The notes under the pieces are model-generated. The model was not told the DNA's origin. It saw nothing but the letters and a program-made list of their open reading frames with translations, and searched no databases. Positions 60,501 through 64,000 of a DNA stretch of 64,000 nt are shown here, piece by piece. The translations under genes and the position numbers were made by a program. Position 1 is the first letter of the stretch. Every line of letters starts with the position of its first letter. Origin of the DNA: Thiomicrorhabdus sp965603495 (lineage in GTDB: Bacteria; Pseudomonadota; Gammaproteobacteria; Thiomicrospirales; Thiomicrospiraceae); assembly GCA_965603495.1 (NCBI GenBank), contig CBFDDF010000013.1:1-64000 (forward strand). The letters run 5' to 3'.

Positions 60501-61394
60501 ATGCCAAGTCGTTATACACAACAATTTTCTGCAGAAGGCGTTAGTTTTTCAATGCGAGAAAACATCATGATGATTGATGTTGAAAATGCCTTTGCATCCG
60601 CTCAGATCACCACTCATGGCGGCTGTGTTTTAAGCTTTACGCCGAAGAATGGTCAAGATCTATTATGGGTTAGCCCGACGGCCATTTATAACGGACAGAA
60701 ACCCGTGCGAGGTGGTGTACCTGTTTGCTGGCCTTGGTTTGGAGCCAATACGCAAGATGCTTCAGCACCAGCACATGGTTTTGTGCGCAATGCAGTTTGG
60801 CATTTAGACCATGTTTCTAACTTAGACTCTGGCGTGACAGAAATCGTATTAACGTTTGATTCTAATGCAGAAACCTTAGCGATTTGGCCACATAGTTTTC
60901 ATCTGGCTTTAAGGATTGAAATCGGTGAGAAATTAGCCATGTCGTTAGTCACCACCAACTTGAATGATTACGATATTCAAATTACCGAAGCTTTTCACAC
61001 TTATTTTAATGTGGCAGATGCCAGAAATTTGGTGATCACCGGTTTAGAAGGCAGTGCCCATTTAGATAAGCTGAGTAATGCACCTGCTGAACGCCAAGTT
61101 GAAACCTTAACCTTAGTGCCGCCAATGGATTCAGTGTATTTAAATCAGGCAGGGGATGTTTCGATTGAAGATGCTGGTCATCAACGCAGTATCATTATTG
61201 AAAAGCAGCATGCCGATTCTGCCGTTGTGTGGAATCCAGGACCTGAAACCGTTAAAGGTTTTGCTGATGTACCTGACGATTTATGGCCAGCATTTGTCTG
61301 TGTCGAGGCGGGTAATATCTTTGATAATGCGGTGATGATTGCCAGTGGCGATAAACATACTATGACAATGATATTGTCGAGTCAGAACGCTTAA
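60501..61394 (+). CDS. D-hexose-6-phosphate mutarotase (YeaD-like)
   Basis: The 297-residue aldose-1-epimerase-family protein has RGGVPVCWPWFG (about 74-85), AHGFVRNAVW and EAFHTYFNVADA with the catalytic His, and a WNPGPE segment late in the protein. YeaD-type enzymes interconvert the anomers of glucose-6-phosphate or similar sugars. It has a strong AGGGGG ribosome-binding site, 92 bases after aroB. Confidence 0.9.
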   Translation: MPSRYTQQFSAEGVSFSMRENIMMIDVENAFASAQITTHGGCVLSFTPKNGQDLLWVSPTAIYNGQKPVRGGVPVCWPWFGANTQDASAPAHGFVRNAVWHLDHVSNLDSGVTEIVLTFDSNAETLAIWPHSFHLALRIEIGEKLAMSLVTTNLNDYDIQITEAFHTYFNVADARNLVITGLEGSAHLDKLSNAPAERQVETLTLVPPMDSVYLNQAGDVSIEDAGHQRSIIIEKQHADSAVVWNPGPETVKGFADVPDDLWPAFVCVEAGNIFDNAVMIASGDKHTMTMILSSQNA

Positions 61395-61406
61395 ATTTCC
61401 AGACTT

Positions 61407-61418
61407 ACCAGGCCTGGT
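61407..61418. repeat. ACCAGGCCTGGT palindrome, copy 16
   Basis: Exact core extended to ACTT-core-AAGT between converging genes, 12 bases after the mutarotase stop. Confidence 0.95.
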
Positions 61419-61463
61419 AAGTTCTTTCACGGCCCTTTTGAAAACACTGGTTTTAGGTGTTTT

Positions 61464-62174
61464 CTAAGGCTGGTCTGTTTTACGCGCCATTTTGCGTGAA
61501 TAATTCCTCAAATACATCACGCCCAATATTCCGGTTAAAACGCCAGGAAAAATCAGAGACCAATTTGGAATTGCAAGATAGGCATAGATGCCAATAATCC
61601 CGCCCAGAATATAAGTACTCAGTAGTACGACTAAAACATTGCTTTGCCAACTCCACGCGGTTTTAGACTTTATCTTCTCGGCAAAATGCACCCCAATATC
61701 GGTCGCATTACCCGTCATATGAGTAGTGCGTAATTGCAGCCCACGATAGCTCGCGACTAAGGCGTTTTGAATGCCGCAAGCCATGGCACTGAGGAGCACT
61801 GAAAAAATTGAATGCTGGAAGCTTAATAAGGCTGCAAGGGTTAATAACAGGCAGTTTATAATTAAGCCATAGCCATAGTTTGGGGTTTCGTTGTAACGTT
61901 GTTGTCCTATCAATAAGCCAGAAATAAACGCCCCTAAAATAAAGCTCATTAAAATCAACATAGAGATGCTTAGCAAAGACCAGTCAAACGCCACCAAGTG
62001 TTTGCTGACATGAGATGCCACCCCTGACATTTGACTCACCGGAATACTAAACTCGATCAACATAGCGCTATTGATGTAGCCGGCAATCAAAGCCATTAAG
62101 CCAGCGATGATATAAATTTTGGTGATTTGGGTTTGATTAAGAGATTCAGCGGGTTCTCTAATAGGATATGGCAT
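61464..62174 (-). CDS. YoaK/DUF1275-family membrane protein
   Basis: The 236-residue protein has about six membrane helices and the family features GLMALIAGYINSAMLIEF (near the N terminus), MACGIQNALV and RTTHMTGNATDIGV. DUF1275 proteins are widespread inner-membrane proteins without an established function. The gene is alone on the minus strand. Confidence 0.85.
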   Translation of the reverse strand: MPYPIREPAESLNQTQITKIYIIAGLMALIAGYINSAMLIEFSIPVSQMSGVASHVSKHLVAFDWSLLSISMLILMSFILGAFISGLLIGQQRYNETPNYGYGLIINCLLLTLAALLSFQHSIFSVLLSAMACGIQNALVASYRGLQLRTTHMTGNATDIGVHFAEKIKSKTAWSWQSNVLVVLLSTYILGGIIGIYAYLAIPNWSLIFPGVLTGILGVMYLRNYSRKMARKTDQP

Positions 62175-62592
62175 TCCGAGTCCTTAAGTTAGGTCACACG
62201 AAGGTAGATAAGTTTGTGTTTCATCATAAGTAAAACCACTTCATTTGAACAGTGTTTAAATGCAAGTTTGTTCAGTGCCCAATTCAAGGTCGATTCTGTT
62301 GTCCATGGTTATCCTGAATGGCTTTGTGTTAAATTCCTAGCCTAAAGTTGCAATGAGACCTCAGAGATCTAGCTTAATATGCCCTCTACAGTTATGGTGG
62401 CATTCTTTGCTGCTTTTATAACCTACTCGGACTCACCAGGCCTGGTGACTTTGGTTTTGCCATCTCCTCTGTCTTCAATGATTGCTTTTGTTTAGATTGC
62501 GTTTGGGGTATGTCATCACAAAAGTGTCAAATTTATGAAACATTACCCATGGTTTAAGTCTGCATAATGGCTTTGAATGGATGGAGAATGAG
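62175..62592. other. 418-bp divergent intergenic region
   Basis: It lies between the YoaK-type gene and the glycosyltransferase gene. It holds one exact palindrome copy and the two promoters; nothing else could be identified. Confidence 0.55.
62435..62446. repeat. ACCAGGCCTGGT palindrome, copy 17
   Basis: Exact core extended to TCACC...GGTGA between divergent genes. Confidence 0.95.
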
Positions 62593-63600
62593 ATGAAGAT
62601 ACTAATCGTTACCGATGCCTGGACGCCTCAAACAAACGGCGTGGTAACAACCATGACTCAGGTTGTACAGCATCTCGAAAAGCTGGGCCATGTTGTTAAA
62701 GTTCTTCATCCTGGCTTATACCTGAATGTTCCGATGCCCGGATATGTCGAGATTCCGTTAGTGGTTTACGCCAAAGGTTTTAAAAAACAGCTTGCGGCGT
62801 TTGCCCCTGATGCGGTGCATATTGTAACGGAAGGCCCGTTAGGATTTAGAGCTCGCTCGTTGTGCCTCAGGAAGGGCTGGCCATTTACAACTTCTTTTCA
62901 TACCAAGTTTGCAGAATATGCTAATAAAAGATTTCCGCTGATACCTGTCAGCTGGGGCTATCGTTATTTACGCTTCTTTCATGATCCTGCACAAAATACG
63001 CTAGTAAGTACACAATCCTTTATTGATGAGTTGGCAGATAAAGGCTTTAAGCACCTGTTCAAGTGGAATCGAGGCGTTGATGTAGATCTATTCCATCCTC
63101 AGAGATGCAGCGATTTAAATTTACCATCGCCGATTCATCTTTATGTTGGCAGGGTTGCCACCGAGAAAAACTTACCCGCGTTTTTAGATTTAAAGCTAGA
63201 GGGTTCTAAGGTTGTGGTGGGTGAAGGTCCTGATATGGAAGGTCTTAAAAATAAGTATCCTGAAGTGCACTTTTATGGAAAACTGGCGGGCGAATCACTA
63301 GCGACTTATTTTGCCAGTGCGGATGTATTTGTTTTTCCTTCTCTAACGGATACTTATGGTCTGGTTATGTTAGAGGCTCTTGCGGCGGGTACACCAGTGG
63401 CAGCATTTCCAACGACGGGCCCGATTGATCTATTAACCAAGCAGACGGGTGTGATGGACGACGACTTGAGTGCTGCTATCATGAAGGCACAAACGTTAGA
63501 TCGAAGCGCATGTCGGCTTTATGCAGAGCAGTTTAGCTGGGAAGCCTGTGCAGAAACTTTTTTGAAGGCTTTAGCACCAATCAATCCACCATTGAATTAA
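62593..63600 (+). CDS. GT4-family glycosyltransferase (GDP-mannose-type)
   Basis: From the ATG at 62593 (behind GGAGAATGAG) the product has 335 residues. The N terminus KILIVTDAWTPQTNGVV and the late VFVFPSLTDTYGLVMLEALAAGTPVAAF nucleotide-sugar motif (E-x7-E type) identify a GT-B retaining transferase of family 4. It resembles alpha-mannosyltransferases that modify glycolipids. An upstream in-frame ATG at 62581 is less likely. No glycan cluster is adjacent, so the acceptor is unknown. Confidence 0.85.
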   Translation: MKILIVTDAWTPQTNGVVTTMTQVVQHLEKLGHVVKVLHPGLYLNVPMPGYVEIPLVVYAKGFKKQLAAFAPDAVHIVTEGPLGFRARSLCLRKGWPFTTSFHTKFAEYANKRFPLIPVSWGYRYLRFFHDPAQNTLVSTQSFIDELADKGFKHLFKWNRGVDVDLFHPQRCSDLNLPSPIHLYVGRVATEKNLPAFLDLKLEGSKVVVGEGPDMEGLKNKYPEVHFYGKLAGESLATYFASADVFVFPSLTDTYGLVMLEALAAGTPVAAFPTTGPIDLLTKQTGVMDDDLSAAIMKAQTLDRSACRLYAEQFSWEACAETFLKALAPINPPLN

Positions 63601-63617
63601 CTGGTTAAGGCTGAGGG

Positions 63618-64000
63618 TCACGGTGAAGGTATCGTGTATTGAGTATGAATCCCGTCGACTTTCTGTAAGACTTCCTTATCCAATATCACCTCAATCGATG
63701 CGATATTTTCTGTCAGCTGTGTCAGATTGGTGGCACCAATGATATTAGCTGTCACAAACGAACGGCTGTTTATAAATGCCAATGCCAATTGGGTAGGCGT
63801 TATACCATTTTCTTTGGCGAGTCTGGCATAGGCTTCTGTGGCTTTGACTGCATTAGGATTGGAATAGCGGTCATAATGCGGATACAAAGTGATTCGGGCA
63901 TTTTCTGGAGATTGGCCGTTCAGATATTTGCCCGATAACACGCCAAAGCCTAATGGTGAATAGGCCAATAGCCCGACCTTTTCTTGATATGCGATTTCCG
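63618..64000 (-). CDS. aldo/keto reductase (Tas-like), partial
   Basis: Only the C-terminal part, about 128 residues, is in the window. The frame is open to the right edge and reads EIAYQEKVGLLAYSPLGFG, the strand-7 segment of NADPH-dependent aldo/keto reductases. A cofactor-binding part with ANIIGATNLTQL follows. The start and catalytic tetrad lie beyond the window. It converges with the glycosyltransferase gene, 17 bases apart. Confidence 0.9.
   Translation of the reverse strand, partial: EIAYQEKVGLLAYSPLGFGVLSGKYLNGQSPENARITLYPHYDRYSNPNAVKATEAYARLAKENGITPTQLALAFINSRSFVTANIIGATNLTQLTENIASIEVILDKEVLQKVDGIHTQYTIPSP

Noticed and set aside
2397..62446. Palindrome as ordinary rho-independent terminators
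   Set aside because: Most copies lack a T tract, several lie inside genes or between divergent genes, and one sits next to a separate good terminator (49359-49388).
1..64000. CRISPR arrays, tRNA genes, insertion sequences or prophage
   Set aside because: No regularly spaced repeats, cloverleaf with CCA end, transposase or phage structural gene was seen on either strand.

Overview
The window is a chromosomal segment of a gammaproteobacterium. The gene content and order (mnmG-rsmG-parA-parB-atp, a gmk/rpoZ/spoT/ridA/recG/ubiC string, long-form queF, and 8-amino-Kdo genes), together with a moderate GC content, suggest a marine relative of Thiomicrospira, Hydrogenovibrio, Thiomicrorhabdus or Methylophaga (Piscirickettsiaceae/Thiomicrospiraceae). 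This is inference from gene families, with no database support. It opens with the last bases of a 5S rRNA gene, so an rRNA operon lies just to the left.

Layout. 0-2.4 kb: rRNA terminator, a small membrane protein coupled to queF, a truncated globin and an unknown protein. 2.4-7.8 kb, minus strand: TonB-dependent receptor, lipoprotein, and a chemoreceptor with an HBM-type sensor. 8.5-20.4 kb, plus strand: mnmG, rsmG, parA, parB and the complete F1Fo ATP synthase operon. 20.6-24.9 kb: glmU, ubiA and unknown proteins, one a probable outer-membrane protein. 25.3-29.3 kb: a three-gene glucosylglycerate-type compatible-solute operon behind a near-perfect sigma-54 promoter. 29.3-41 kb: a patchwork of single genes (YkgJ, PEBP, chemoreceptor, beta-carbonic anhydrase, NfeD/slipin, HAD phosphatase, PPK2, SLC13 carrier, YhcH) separated by repeated DNA, with one gene remnant. 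41-59 kb, mostly minus strand: the conserved string ubiC-recG-ridA-spoT-rpoZ-gmk, split by three blocks. These are a GTPase/OmpA-like/HD-GYP operon plus a flavoprotein, a rhodanese, and a lipid A-core block (kdnA-kdnB-kdsB-waaA). 58.7-64 kb: aroK, aroB, a sugar mutarotase, a YoaK-type protein, a glycosyltransferase and a truncated aldo/keto reductase.

Two signals stand out. First, the 12-bp palindrome ACCAGGCCTGGT occurs 17 times exactly, and twice more with one change, where about 0.004 would be expected by chance. Most copies lie between genes, often where genes converge, and their flanks usually extend the palindrome with different bases in each copy. It looks like a genome-wide repeated element (uptake signal, nucleoid or chromosome-organising site, REP-like or terminator-like hairpin). 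In the 32-39 kb patchwork it forms one end of longer related repeats that contain nested inverted repeats and integron-attC-like GTTRRRY boxes. Second, four tightly coupled genes at 43.8-47.8 kb encode a coiled-coil protein, an inner-membrane protein with a C-terminal OmpA-like domain, a Rab-like small GTPase and an HD-GYP protein. Together they look like an undescribed envelope-to-c-di-GMP signalling module.
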